A stretch of 64,000 nucleotides of DNA from Loripinus fragilis (taxonomy: Eukaryota > Mollusca > Bivalvia > Lucinida > Lucinidae): positions 95,976,368 through 96,040,367 of the forward strand of contig OZ026516.1 in the NCBI GenBank assembly GCA_964019695.1. The letters run 5' to 3'. Made by a program: the position numbers and the translations under genes. This document shows, in pieces, positions 22,701 to 37,800 of the stretch. The notes under the pieces were generated by a model that saw nothing but the letters and a program-made list of their open reading frames with translations, was not told where the DNA came from and did not search any database. The first letter of the stretch is position 1. Every line of letters starts with the position of its first letter.

Positions 22701-24808
22701 AATGATCATGCGTTTTAACGTTCAAAAATTATCTGAATATACAAAAAAAAGTTAAGTAAATAAGAATAAAAAAAAAATATTTGTGTGATTAATCATGATC
22801 TGGCAGGTTTCGAACCCACAGGTACATGTCCTGTAGTTGTTTTGGTGATTTTGATGAAAACCACTTAGACCCCTCAGCTATTTGGTCTCAATAATCTTTA
22901 GGCTTAACATTCCCTTATAAGTCACTGATAACACTGATTGGTGTTCAAGGGACATCACTCTTCAAGATATCAAAATTAACCTCATTTAGCAAAACAGCAA
23001 TATTTGGCTAATTAGCCAACTGGCAATATCACAATGTTTAAGTTTCATTCTGTGTAAAGTATCTATATACAAATAAACAGAGCAAACTTCTCAGGAAACT
23101 ATAGAGATATATTTTCTTAATAAGAAAGACCATGCATGTTTAATAAATTTTTCATTCATAAATTTGCTGAATTTGGCCATTCTAAGTTTGTTTTCCAATG
23201 CTGCTATGCACAACGAGCCATGCTTTCATGCAGGCTCGTCAACAAGCGGATTTCTCCGAGGGAGGATTCACAAAGTTAGTTCCCTTTTTTTTCTTTTTTC
23301 TTTTTAAATATTTTTTTTTGTTTTTTGTTTTTATTTCCCCCTAGTGGTTCCGAGGGTTGGTTCGACATCCCTATGGGGTTGTGGTGGTGGTGGTGGGGTG
23401 AGGGGGGGGGGGGGTAAACAATGGGATCTACCTCAGGAGTAGAACCTTCCAGTCAATACTGGTAATAAGGTAGTAAATAAGTAACTAAGATCACCCTTTC
23501 TATATAATTGTGCAAACCACTTTATCCAAATTATAAAGTCAACTGATGTCAATGCAGAAAAGCTTTGTGAATCTGTGTTTTGCATTTTGTACATTTCATG
23601 TGGTTGTACACCTTCAGTTATTTTCATAACAGTACAAACAGTGAATGCCTAGATGGAATGGCACATAGTGTGATATTTCACCAGGGTCTACACTGTTTGC
23701 AATGATAAAAGCAATATTCAAGATATTAAGAAATACATCTTTTTTACAGAAACTTTGACAAGCAACCTTTTAAAGTACAGCTCCATACTTTGTGTCCCAT
23801 TAGAATATAAAGGTGTTATCAAATAGACTGTAGCGTTCACCAAGGCTCTTTACATTTGACCATATCTATTATCACACTGCATTTTCACTGGCAACTTATC
23901 CTCCTACAGAACATATGGGGTAGCACATGCCCTAACTAGCTGTGCATCAATAGTTTGGCAGCCACTCTCCCTTGATCCCCTCTGGAACAAAGTAACAACA
24001 GGTTGATGCTTTGGTTGTTCAGTCCTTGCGTTATGTGGATGTCTTTATCTGTCTGTGTGTTCTGACATTTCTTCCTCTTGACGCCATGGAATGGTATGTG
24101 ATATATGTTTGTTGCATTTTCTGCTAAGCAAGTTTTTTGTTAAGCTGTGCTTGTGATACTATCATTTTCACAAAACAAAACATCCGGTTTGGTAGCCCAC
24201 GAAAATAGTACCTTTTAAAAAATGTAAATCGCAGTATTCGTGTCTTATATTTAATAAATGGGTGCTCTTTTGGACGTTAAACTTGTCTGTGACTAAGAAT
24301 TGGTGTAATGTTTGTTATGCTGATGAAAACACATTCATCTTTGTGTGGACTATTTTGTCATCTACCATGGCAACGACAGACGCTGCTATGATTTGAAGTT
24401 GAATTCCGTAACTGCCCGCCAAAGAGTAGACATTGTTAATTAAACAATGTTATAAAGGCTGGTTAGTATTTTTACTTTTCTTGAAAAGCTCAAAAACAGA
24501 ATAGAAAATAATCCAAACAATATCTGAAAAAAAAGATGCAGAGGTTTGTCATTTGTCAGTTTGCATGGCTTTGAATGGGGCCGAATGTATTAGTGCACGA
24601 ACACTTGATGATGCAAGATCACCCACACTGTGGTATCTTGGGCTAGAACACGAGATTTTGGTGCTTAAAGCATGTGCGCAAAAGCCTCCTCTGAAAGTCT
24701 ATGCTGGCGTATCGAGTGGAAATATAGGTTTAATTATTATCTGAGTGTTTATCTACATCCATTCTTTCTGTATGCGAGCTGTGAAGGCTATGTCGAGACT
24801 GCGCATTT
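19754..24808. repeat. Macrosatellite unit 2
   Basis: Full unit, intermediate in divergence between unit 1 and units 3-6. Nested ~52-bp repeats at about 19905-21195, hairpin at about 22318-22382, tRNA-like block near 22795-22890, and a poly-G/GGT tract at 23380-23412. No gene recognised. Confidence 0.9.
19905..21195. repeat. Nested ~52-bp tandem repeats (unit 2)
   Basis: About 25 imperfect copies of a ~52-bp unit: CATGTGATTAGAACTAAAAT, CTCACAAGAAAGTTCATAGC, TCATGGGCGACA. Equivalent blocks are at about 24955-26275, 29990-31310, 34985-36305 and 40020-41340. Unit 1 keeps only ~4 copies (16085-16290). Confidence 0.9.
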
Positions 24809-27800
24809 GCGCAAGCTCGCCTGAGCCTTCATTGCTCGACCATATGCTATGTGCCAAAATTTCGTGATCTGGCCCAATAATAATACATTTATGCCTGTTA
24901 AGTTTGTGCAAAACCTCATGGGAGACACATTTTATTGAAGTAAATTCTCGCTATTGAGCCCATTAAATCTCATGAGAAAAACTCAAATCTCATAGAGGAC
25001 ACATGCAATTAACAATTAAATCTCATCAGAACGTTCGTAGTTTATTGGCTACACATAAGCATGTAAATAAAACTAAAACCTCAAGTGAAAGTTCATAGCT
25101 CATGGGCTACAAATGCGACTACAACTAAGAACTCCGAATCTCACAAGAATATTCATAGCTCACTGGCTCAGCATGCAATTTGAACAAAAATCTCGTGAGA
25201 AAGCTCATAAGCTTTGGGTGACACATGCAATTCGAACTAAAATCCCACAAGAAATTTCATAGATAGCTCATGGGAGACACATGCGATCAGAACTAAAATC
25301 TCACCAAAAAGTTCAAAGCGCATGGGCAACACATGTGATAAGAACTACAATAAAACAAAAAGTTCATAGCTCATTGGCGATACTTGCGATTACTAAATGT
25401 TCACGTGAAAGTTCATAACCCCAGGGCCAGGCAGAACATGTGAATAGAACTATATTCGCCAGAGGTTCATAGCCCCAGGGCGACACATGTAATTAGAACT
25501 AAAATCCCATAAGAAAGTTCAAAAAAGCCAATGGGTGACACATGTGATTAGAACTAAAATCGCACATTAATAAAAGTTATTGGCTTATGGGCAACCCATT
25601 TGACTAAAATTGAAAACTGACATAACCAAAGAAGTTTTATAGCTCATGGGCGACTCATGTGATATGAACTAAAATCTCACAAAAAGTTCATAGTTCATGG
25701 GCGATACATGCGAGTAGAGCTAAATTCTTGTGAGAAGTTCATAACCCATGGGCGACCCGTGCAAGTAGAACTACTGCCTGACAAGAAAGTGCAAAGCTCA
25801 AGGGCTGGACATGGTATACGGACTAAAATCACACAAAAAGTTCATAGCTAATGGGCGACACATGCGATTAGAGCTAAATTAGCGCGAGAAAATTAATAGC
25901 ACATCTGCGACACATACGATAAGAACTAAAATAACACCAAAAGCCCATAACTCATGAGCGACACATGAGATTAGAACTAAATTCTCGCGAGAAATGTCAT
26001 AGCCCATGGGCGACAAATGCAATTAGAACAAAAATCCCACAAGAAAGTTCAAGGCTCATGGCTTACACATGCCATAAGAACTAAAATTACACAAAATGTG
26101 GATAGCTCATGGACGTCACGTGCGATTAGAACTAAATTAGCGTGAGAAAGTTTATAGCCCATGGGCGACACATGCGATTAAAGCAAACATCTCACAATAA
26201 AGTCCAAAGCTCATGAGCGACACATGTGATTGGAACTAAAATCACAAAAAAAGTTCATAGCTCATGGGCGAGAAAGTGCATAGGTTATAATGCACCAAAA
26301 CTAGAGTTCTAGATTCACTCTAAAATTTTCGCATCCTCATTTTAAATTTTATTTAGTTAATTGATACGTTCTGACAACGCTCTGACACGACTTCTAAGAT
26401 GTACTGGCTCGTTTTAGCATAGCCTGCACCAGGTGCCAGATAAAATCGCATAAAAAAGCTCATAGCTGGTGCGTTATACGCAGTTTTCTGAATGAGAGTA
26501 CAACTTCTGGGCAGTCTCCTCCGAGCCTTCATTTGTCAAACGTGAAAAGTATGGTGGTAGATGAAAGTAAACACCAAAAATAATGCTCGTTGTAGATTCA
26601 TGTCTAAGAAATATTAAGCAGATATGGGTCTCATTACGAGAAGCGTGTCTTTGTGGTTTACGACAAGGTAAAGCTTAATACAGCCTGTCTAGCTACAGAG
26701 CCTAGTATGTAGAATGCTGAAATATTTCCTGTACATGTAGCTAGTTCGGCTACCGTACCTACCAGAAAGTGAAAAACAAAGGAGCAGATCAGTCTGCGCC
26801 GATGCACAGGCTGGTCTGCGCCTTTCTTGTTGGTATGCAACAACATCAGGTTTTCTTGTGATGATGCTAATATGCAATAAGGATACTGTGCGAGCAGAGA
26901 ATGTGCTGTAAAGACTTTGTAGATGAACAGGCTAATTGGAGGCTTCGCTGGACACTCATAAGATAGGCTCTAAATGGTCGTTGCTTCATTGCTTTTTGGT
27001 GATAAGCAAATGGTCGAACGAGCCTGCACATATGCACAGACTCGACAAACTAGTTCACTCCCTTTATACACACTACGTGTAACAAGAACCCAGATCGAGC
27101 CCTACTGGATAACTGCGCATGCTCGTTTAAAGAAAAGCTGTTCATATCTGTGATGAGTACTTTTTTCACTGGATCTAGCCTGTGTAACCCTAATGTAGAA
27201 AAATATTATTTGAGCATCATGCATGAAAAGCCCACATCACCTCGCATATTATCACATGGGTTATAACAAATTCGACCAGCACATGAGATTTTGCTATGTC
27301 TTATCCATGGACAAGACTCTCTTCAAACCATATACATAGCTAGCTGAGCCTCCATATACTTCGATACTTTATATATGCGAGTAACGAAGGCTCTTACGAT
27401 CCTGCGCCGATGTACAGGCTCGTTAGAGCATTCGTTGATCGCCTATATGATGAGTACTGAAATCTCGTGAGCTGGCCCAACAATATTTCATCTGTGCCTG
27501 GTATGTCTGGGCATTTAGCTTAAAAAATGTTTCGTGTCCTGTAGCCATTGTGGTACACGTGCACGTCATGGTCGTAATACTCAAGATGCGCATACATTTT
27601 TATTTAGTGCTTAGTACAATCTCAATATCCAGTATCTTGATTTGGCCATCTCAACGTCATGGTTGTAATACTAAAGATGCGCATACACTATTATTTAGTG
27701 CTTAGTACAATCTCAATATTTGGCCATCTCAAAAGTCATGTATAGTTGAGGATATTAATGGAATGATAATGCGTTTTAAAATTCAAAAATTGTTTGAATA

Positions 27801-29843
27801 TACAAAAAAGTAAAGTAAATAAGAATAAAAAAAATGTTTGATAAATCATGATCTGCCAGGTTTCGAACCCACAGGTACATGTCCTGTAGTTGTTTTGGTG
27901 ATTTTGATGAAAACCACTTAGACCCCTCAGCTATTTGGTCTCAATAATATTTAGGATTAACATTCCCTTATAAGTCACTGATTGGTTTACAAGGGACATT
28001 ACTCTTCATGATATAGAAATTAACCTCATTTAGCAAAACAGTAATATTTGGCTAATTAGCCAACTGGCAATATCACAATGTTTTAGTTTCATTCTGTGTA
28101 AAATATCTATATACAAATAAACAAAGCAAACTGCTCTGGAAACTATAGAGATATTTTCTTAATAATAAAAACCATGCATGTTTAATAAATTTTTCATTCA
28201 TAACCTTGCTGAATTTGGCCATTCTAAGTTTGTTTTCCAATGCTGCTATGCACAACGAGCCATGCTTTCATGCAGGCTCGTCAACAAGCGGATTTCTCCG
28301 AGGGAGGATTCGCAAAGTTAGTTCCCTTTTTTTTCTTTTTTCTTTTTAAATATTTTTTTTTGTTTTTTGTTTTTATTTCCCCCTAGTGGTTCCCAGGGTT
28401 GGTTCGACATCCCTATGGGGTTGTGGTGGTGGTGGTGGGGGGAGGGGGGTAAACAATGGGATCTACCTCAGGGGTAGAACCTGCCAGTCAATACTGGTAA
28501 TAAGGTAGTAAATAAGTAACTAAGATCACCCTTTCTATATAATTGTGCAAACCACTTTATCCAAATTATAAAGTCAACTGATGTCAATGCAGAAAAGCTT
28601 TGTGAATCTGTGTTTTGCATTTTGTACATTTCATGTGGTTGTACACCTTCAGTTATTTTCATAACAGTACAAACAGTGAATGCCTAGATGGAATGGCACA
28701 TAGTGTGATATTTCACCAGGGTCTACACTGTTTGCAATGATAAAAGCAATATTCAAGATATTAAGAAATACATCTTTTTTACAGAAACTTTGACAAGCAA
28801 CCTTTTAAAGTACAGCTCCATACTTTGTGTCCCATTAGAATATAAAGGTGTTATCAAATAGACTGTAGCGTTCACCAAGGCTCTTTACATTTGACCATAT
28901 CTATTATCACACTGCATTTTCACTGGCAACTTATCCTCCTACAGAACATATGGGGTAGCACATGCCCTAACTAGCTGTGCATCAATAGTTTGGCAGCCAC
29001 TCTCCCTTGATCCCCTCTGGAACAAAGTAACAACAGGTTGATGCTTTGGTTGTTCAGTCCTTGCGTTATGTGGATGTCTTTATCTGTCTGTGTGTTCTGA
29101 CATTTCTTCCTCTTGACGCCATGGAATGGTATGTGATATATGTTTGTTGCATTTTCTGCCAAGCAAGTTTTTTGTTAAGCTGTGCTTGTGATACTATCAT
29201 TTTCACAAAACAAAACATCCGGTTTGGTAGCCCACGAAAATAGTACCTTTTAAAAAATGTAAATCGCAGTATTCGTGTCTTATATTTAATAAATGGGTGC
29301 TCTTTTGGACGTTAAACTTGTCTGTGACTAAGAATTTGTGTAATGTTTGTTATGCTGATGAAAACACATTCATCTTTGTGTGGACTATTTTGTCATCTAC
29401 CATGGCAACGACAGACGCTGCTATGATTTGAAGTTGAATTCCGTAACTGCCCACCAAAGAGTAGACATTGTTAAATAAACAATGTTATAAAGGCTGGTTA
29501 GTATTTTTACTTTTCTTGAAAAGCTCAAAAACAGAATAGAAAATAATCCAAACAATATCTGAAAAAAAAGATGCAGAGGTTTGTCATTTGTCAGTTTGCA
29601 TGGCTTTGAATGGGGCCGAATGTATTAGTGCACGAACACTTGATGATGCAAGATCACCCACACTGTGGTATCTTGGGCTAGAACACGAGATTTTGGTGCT
29701 TAAAGCATGTGCGCAAAAGCCTCCTCTGAAAGTCTATGCTGGCGTATCGAGTGGAAATATAGGTTTAATTATTATCTGAGTGTTTATCTACATCCATTCT
29801 TTCTGTATGCGAGCTGTGAAGGCTATGTCGAGACTGCGCATTT
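24809..29843. repeat. Macrosatellite unit 3
   Basis: 5035 bp. In the left half it carries the variants CAAGTGAAAG (near 25086) and GAGTAACGAAG (near 27384), shared with unit 5. In the right half it carries CTGCCAAGC (near 29157) and AACAATGGG, shared with unit 6. Confidence 0.9.
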
Positions 29844-32800
29844 GCGCAAGCTCGCCTGAGCCTTCATTGCTCGACCATATGATATGTGCCAAAATTTCGT
29901 GATCTGGCCCAATAATAATACATTTATGCCTGTTAAGTTTGTGCAAAACCTCATGGGAGACACATTTTATTGAAGTAAATTCTCGCTATTGAGCCCATTA
30001 AATCTCATGAGAAAAACTCAAATCTCATAGAGGACACATGCAATTAACAATTTAATCTCATCAGAACGTTCGTAGTTTATTGGCTACACATAAGCATGTA
30101 AATAAAACTAAAACCTCAAGGGAAAGTTCATAGCTCATGGGCTACAAATGCGACTACAACTAAGAACTCCGAATCTCACAAGAATATTCATAGCTCACTG
30201 GCTAAGCATACAATTTGAACAAAAATCTCGTGAGAAAGCTCATAAGCTTTGGGTGACACATGCAATTCGAACTAAAATCCCACAAGAAATTTCATAGATA
30301 GCTCATGGGAGACACATGCGATCAGAACTAAAATCTCACCAAAAAGTTCAAAGCGCATGGGCAACACATGTGATAAGAACTACAATAAAACAAAAAGTTC
30401 ATAGCTCATTGGCGATACTTGCGATTACCAAATGTTCACGTGAAAGTTCATAACCCCAGGGCCAGGCAGAACATGTGAATAGAACTATATTTGCCAGAGG
30501 TTCATAGCCCCAGGGCGACACATGTAATTAGAACTAAAATCCCATAAGAAAGTTCAAAAAAGCCAATGGGTGACACATGTGATTAGAACTAAAATCGCAC
30601 ATTAATAAAAGTTATTGGCTCATGGGCAACCCATTTGACTAAAATTGAAAACTAACATAACCAAAGAAGTTTTATAGCTCATAGGCGACTCATGTGATAT
30701 GAACTAAAATCTCACAAAAAGTTCATAGTTCATGGGCGATACATGCGAGTGGAGCTAAATTCTTGTGAGAAGTTCATAACCCATGGGCGACCCGTGCAAG
30801 TAGAACTACTGCCTGACAAGAAAGTGCAAAGCTCAAGGGCTGGACATGGTATACGGACTAAAATCACACAAAAAGTTCATAGCTAATGGGCGACACATGC
30901 GATTAGAGCTAAATTAGCGTGAGAAAATTAATAGCACATCTGCGACACATACGATAAGAACTAAAATAACACCAAAAGCCCATAACTCATGAGCGACACA
31001 TGAGATTAGAACTAAATTCTCGCGAGAAATGTCATAGCCCATGGGCGACAAACGCAATTAGAACAAAAATCCCACAAGAAAGTTCAAGGCTCATGGCTTA
31101 CACATGCCATAAGAACTAAAATTACACAAAATGTGGATAGCTCATGGACGTCACGTGCGATTAGAACTAAATTAGCGTGAGAAAGTTTATAGCCCATGGG
31201 CGACACATGCGATTAAAGCAAAAATCTCACAATAAAGTCCAAAGCTCATGAGCGACACATGTGATTGGAACTAAAATCACAAAAAAAGTTCATAGCTCAT
31301 GGGCGAGAAAGTGCATAGGTTATAATGCACCAAACTAGAGTTCTAGATTCACTCTAAAATTTTCGCATCCTCATTTTAAATTTTATTTAGTTAATTGATA
31401 CGTTCTGACAACGCTCTGACACGACTTCTAAGATGTACTGGCTCGTTTTAGCATAGCCTGCACCAGGTGCCAGATAAAATCGCATAAGAAAGCTCATAGC
31501 TGGTGCGTTATACGCAGTTTTCTGAATGAGAGTACAACTTCTGGGCAGTCTCCTCCGAGCCTTCATTTGTCAAACGTGAAAAGTATGGTGGTAGATGAAA
31601 GTAAACACCAAAAATAATGCTCGTTGTAGATTCATGTCTAAGAAATATTAAGCAGATATGGGTCTCATTACGAGAAACGTCTTTTTGTGGTTTACGACAA
31701 GGTAAAGCTTAATCCAGCCTGTCTAGCTACAGAGCCTAGTATGTAGAATGCTGAAATATTTCCTGTACATGTAGCTAGTTCGGCTACCGTACCTACCAGA
31801 AAGTGAAAAACAAAGGAGCAGATCAGTCTGCGCCGATGCACAGGCTGGTCTGCGCCTTTCTTGTTGGTATGCAACAACATCAGGTTTTCTTGTGATGATG
31901 CTAATATGCAATAAGGATACTGTGCGAGCAGAGAATGTGCTGTAAAGACTTTGTAGATGAACAGGCTAATTGGAGGCTTCGCTGGACACTCATAAGATAG
32001 GCTCTAAATGGTCGTTGCTTCATTGCTTTTTGGTGATAAGCAAATGGTCGAACGAGCCTGCACATATGCACAGACTCGACAAACTAGTTCACTCCCTTTA
32101 TACACACTACGTGTAACAAGAACCCAGATCCAGCCCTACTGGATAACTGCGCATGCTCGTTTAAAGAAAAGCTGTTCATATCTGTGATGAGTACTATTTT
32201 CACTGGATCTAGCCTGTGTAACCCTAATGTAGAAAAATATTATTTGAGCATCATGCATGAAAAGCCCACATCACCTCGCATATTATCATAAGGGTTATAA
32301 CAAATTCGACCAGCACATGAGATTTTGCTATGTCTTATCCATGGACAAGACTCTCTTCAAACCATATACATAGCTAGCTGAGCCTCCATATACTTCGATA
32401 CTTTATATATGCGAGTATCGAAGGCTCTTACGATCCTGCGCCGATGTACAGGCTCGTTAGAGCATTCGCTGATCGCCTATATGATGAGTACTGAAATCTC
32501 GTGAGCTGGCCCAACAATATTATATCTGTGCCTGGTATGTCTGGGCATTTAGCTTAAAAAATGTTTCGTGTCCTGTAGCCATTGTGGTACACGTGCACGT
32601 CATGGTTGTAATACTCAAGATGCGCATACATTTTTATTTAGTGCTTAGTACAATCTCAATATCCAGTATCTTGATTTGGCCATCTCAACGTCATGGTTGT
32701 AATACTCAAGATGCGCATACACTATTATTTAGTGCTTAGTACAATCTCAATATTTGGCCATCTCAAAAGTCATGTATAGTTGAGGATATTAATGGAATGA

Positions 32801-34840
32801 TAATGCGTTTTAAAATTCAAAAATTGTTTGAATATACAAAAAAGTAAAGTAAATAAGAATAAAAAAAATGTTTGATAAATCATGATCTGCCAGGTTTCGA
32901 ACCCACAGGTACATGTCCTGTAGTTGTTTTGGTGATTTTGATGAAAACCACTTAGACCCCTCAGCTATTTTGTCTCAATAATATTTAGGATTAACATTCC
33001 CTTATAAGTCACTGATTGGTTTACAAGGGACATTACTCTTCATGATATAGAAATTAACCTCATTTAGCAAAACAGTAATATTTGGCTAATTAGCCAACTG
33101 GCAATATCACAATGTTTTAGTTTCATTCTGTGTAAAATATCTATATACAAATAAACAAAGCAAACTGCTCTGGAAACTATAGAGATATTTTCTTAATAAT
33201 AAAAACCATGCATGTTTAATAAATTTTTCATTCATAACCTTGCTGAATTTGGCCATTCTAAGTTTGTTTTCCAATGCTGCTATGCACAACGAGCCATGCT
33301 TTCATGCAGGCTCGTCAACAAGCGGATTTCTCCGAGGGAGGATTCGCAAAGTTAGTTCCCTTTTTTTTCTTTTTTCTTTTTAAATATTTTTTTTTTTGTT
33401 TTTTGTTTTTATTTCCCCCTAGTGGTTCCCAGGGTTGGTTCGACATCCCTATGGGATTGTGGTGGTGGGGGGAGGGGGGGGGTAAACAATAGGATCTACC
33501 TCAGGAGTAGAACCTGCCAGTCAATACTGGTAATAAGGTAGTAAATAAGTAACTAAGATCACCCTTTCTATATAATTGTGCAAACCACTTTATCCAAATT
33601 ATAAAGTCAACTGATGTCAATGCAGAAAAGCTTTGTGAATCTGTGTTTTGCATTTTGTACATTTCATGTGGTTGTACACCTTCAGTTATTTTCATAACAG
33701 TACAAACAGTGAATGCCTAGATGGAATGGCACATAGTGTGATATTTCACCAGGGTCTACACTGTTTGCAATGATAAAAGCAATATTCAAGATATTAAGAA
33801 ATACATCTTTTTTACAGAAACTTTGACAAGCAACCTTTTAAAGTACAGCTCCATACTTTGTGTCCCATTAGAATATAAAGGTGTTATCAAATAGACTGTA
33901 GCGTTCACCAAGGCTCTTTACATTTGACCATATCTATTATCACACTGCATTTTCACTGGCAACTTATCCTCCTACAGAACATATGGGGTAGCACATGCCC
34001 TAACTAGCTGTGCATCAATAGTTTGGCAGCCACTCTCCCTTGATCCCCTCTGGAACAAAGTAACAACAGGTTGATGCTTTGGTTGTTCAGTCCTTGCGTT
34101 ATGTGGATGTCTTTATCTGTCTGTGTGTTCTGACATTTCTTCCTCTTGACGGCATGGAATGGTATGTGATATATGTTTGTTGCATTTTCTGCTAAGCAAG
34201 TTTTTTGTTAAGCTGTGCTTGTGATACTATCATTTTCACAAAACAAAACATCCGGTTTGGTAGCCCACGAAAATAGTACCTTTTAAAAAATGTAAATCGC
34301 AGTATTCGTGTCTTATATTTAATAAATGGGTGCTCTTTTGGACGTTAAACTTGTCTGTGACTAAGAATTGGTGTAATGTTTGTTATGCTGATGAAAACAC
34401 ATTCATCTTTGTGTGGACTATTTTGTCATCTACCAAGTCAACGACAGACGCTGCTATGATTTGAAGTTGAATTCCGTAACTGCCCGCCAAAGAGTATACA
34501 TTGTTAAATAAACAATGTTATAAAGGCTGGTAAGTATTTTTACTTTTCTTGAAAAGCTCAAAAACAGAATAGAAAATAATCCAAACAATATCTGAAAAAA
34601 AAGATGCAGAGGTTTGTCATTTGTCAGTTTGCATGGCTTTGAATGGGGCCGAATGGACACTGTGGTATCTTGGGCTAGAACACGAGATTTTGGTGCTTAA
34701 AGCATGTGCGCAAAAGCCTCCTCTGAAAGTCTATGCTGGCGTATCGAGTGGAAATATAGGTTTAATTATTATCTGAGTGTTTATCTACATCCATTCTTTC
34801 TGTATGCGAGCTGTGAAGGCTATGTCGAGACTGCGCATTT
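29844..34840. repeat. Macrosatellite unit 4
   Basis: 4997 bp, shorter than its neighbours because of a ~38-bp deletion near 34653 (GCCGAATG joined to GACACTGTGG). Left-half variants CAAGGGAAAG, GGCTAAGCATAC, GAGTGGAGC and GAGTATCGAAG are shared with unit 6; right-half AACAATAGG is shared with unit 5. Confidence 0.9.
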
Positions 34841-37800
34841 GCGCAAGCTCGCCTGAGCCTTCATTGCTCGACCATATATGTGCCAAAATTTCGTGATCTG
34901 GCCCAATAATAATACATTTATGCCTGTTAAGTTTGTGCAAAACCTCATGGGAGACACATTTTATTGAAGTAAATTCTCGCTATTGAGCCCATTAAATCTC
35001 ATGAGAAAAACTCAAATCTCATAGAGGACACATGCAATTAACAATTAAATCTCATCAGAACGTTCGTAGTTTATTGGCTACACATAAGCATGTAAATAAA
35101 ACTAAAACCTCAAGTGAAAGTTCATAGCTCATGGGCTACAAATGCGACTACAACTAAGAACTCCGAATCTCACAAGAATATTCATAGCTCACTGGCTCAG
35201 CATGCAATTTGAACAAAAATCTCGTGAGAAAGCTCATAAGCTTTGGGTGACACATGCAATTCGAACTAAAATCCCACAAGAAATTTCATAAATAGCTCAT
35301 GGGAGACACATGCGATCAGAACTAAAATCTCACCAAAAAGTTCAAAGCGCATGGGCAACACATGTGATAAGAACTACAATAAAACAAAAAGTTCATAGCT
35401 CATTGGCGATACTTGCGATTACTAAATGTTCACGTGAAAGTTCATAACCCCAGGGCCAGGCAGAACATGTGAATAGAACTATATTCGCCAGAGGTTCATA
35501 GCCCCAGGGCGACACATGTAATTAGAACTAAAATCCCATAAGAAAGTTCAAAAAAGCCAATGGGTGACACATGTGATTAGAACTAAAATCGCACATTAAT
35601 AAAAGTTATTGGCTCATGGGCAACCCATTTGACTAAAATTGAAAACTGACATAACCAAAGAAGTTTTATAGCTCATGGGCGACTCATGTGATATGAACTA
35701 AAATCTCACAAAAAGTTCATAGTTCATGGGCGATACATGCGAGTAGAGCTAAATTCTTGTGAGAAGTTCATAACCCATGGGCAACCCGTGCAAGTAGAAC
35801 TACTGCCTGACAAGAAAGTGCAAAGCTCAAGGGCTGGACATGGTATACGGACTAAAATCACACAAAAAGTTCATAGCTAATGGGCGACACATGCGATTAG
35901 AGCTAAATTAGCGCGAGAAAATTAATAGCACATCTGCGACACATACGATAAGAACTAAAATAACACCAAAAGCCCATAACTCATGAGCGACACATGAGAT
36001 TAGAACTAAATTCTCGCGAGAAATGTCATAGCCCATGGGCGACAAACGCAATTAGAACAAAAATCCCACAAGAAAGTTCAAGGCTCATGGCTTACACATG
36101 CCATAAGAACTAAAATTACACAAAATGTGGATAGCTCATGGACGTCACGTGCGATTAGAACTAAATTAGCGTGAGAAAGTTTATAGCCCATGGGCGACAC
36201 ATGCGATTAAAGCAAAAATCTCACAATAAAGTCCAAAGCTCATGAGCGACACATGTGATTGGAACTAAAATCACAAAAAAAGTTCATAGCTCATGGGCGA
36301 GAAAGTGCATAGGTTATAATGCACCAAACTAGAGTTCTAGATTCACTCTAAAATTTTCGCATCCTCATTTTAAATTTTATTTAGTTAATTGATACGTTCT
36401 GACAACGCTCTGACACGACTTCTAAGATGTACTGGCTCGTTTTAGCATAGCCTGCACCAGGTGCCAGATAAAATCGCATAAAAAAGCTCATAGCTGGTGC
36501 GTTATACGCAGTTTTCTGAGTGAGAGTACAACTTCTGGGCAGTCTCCTCCGAGCCTTCATTTGTCAAACGTGAAAAGTATGGTGGTAGATGAAAGTAAAC
36601 ACCAAAAATAATTCTCGTTGTAGATTCATGTCTAAGAAATATTAAGCAGATATGGGTCTCATTACGAGAAACGTCTTTTTGTGGTTTATGACAAGGTAAA
36701 GCTTAATCCAGCCTGTCTAGCTACAGAGCCTAGTATGTAGAATGCTGAAATATTTCCTGTACATGTAGCTAGTTCGGCTACCGTACCTACCAGAAAGTGA
36801 AAAACAAAGGAGCAGATCAGTCTGCGCCGATGCACAGGCTGGTCTGCGCCTTTCTTGTTGGTATGCAACAACATCAGGTTTTCTTGTGATGATGCTAATA
36901 TGCAATTAGGATACTGTGCGAGCAGAGAATGTGCTGTAAAGACTTTGTAGATGAACAGGCTAATTGGAGGCTTCGCTGGACACTCATAAGATAGGCTCTA
37001 AATGGTCGTTGCTTCATTGCTTTTTGGTGATAAGCAAATGGTCGAACGAGCCTGCACATATGCACAGACTCGACAAACTAGTTCACTCCCTTTATACACA
37101 CTACGTGTAACAAGAACCTAGATCCAGCCCTACTGGATAACTGCGCATGCTCGATTAAAGAAAAGCTGTTCATATCTGTGATGAGTACTATTTTCACTGG
37201 ATCTAGCCTGTGTAACCCTAATGTAGAAAAATATTATTTGAGCATCATGCATGAAAAGCCCACATCACCTCGCATATTATCACATGGGTTATAACAAATT
37301 CGACCAGCACATGAGATTTTGCTATGTCTTATCCATGGACAAGACTCTCTTCAAACCATATACATAGCTAGTTGAGCCTCCATATACTTCGATACTTTAT
37401 ATATGCGAGTAACGAATGCTCTTACGATCCTGCGCCGATGTACAGGCTCGTTAGAGCATTCGCTGATCGCCTATATGATGAGTACTGAAATCTCGTGAGC
37501 TGGCCCAACAATATTTCATCTGTGCCTGGTATGTCTGGGCATTTAGCTTAAAAAATGTTTCGTGTCCTGTAGCCATTGTGGTACACGTGCACGTCATGGT
37601 TGTAATACTCAAGATGCGCATACATTTTTATTTAGTGCTTAGTACAATCTCAATATCCAGTATCTTGATTTGGCCATCTCAACGTCATGGTTGTAATACT
37701 CAAGATGCGCATACACTATTATTTAGTGCTTAGTACAATCTCAATATTTGGCCATCTCAAAAGTCATGTATAGTTGAGGATTTTAATGGAATGATAATGC

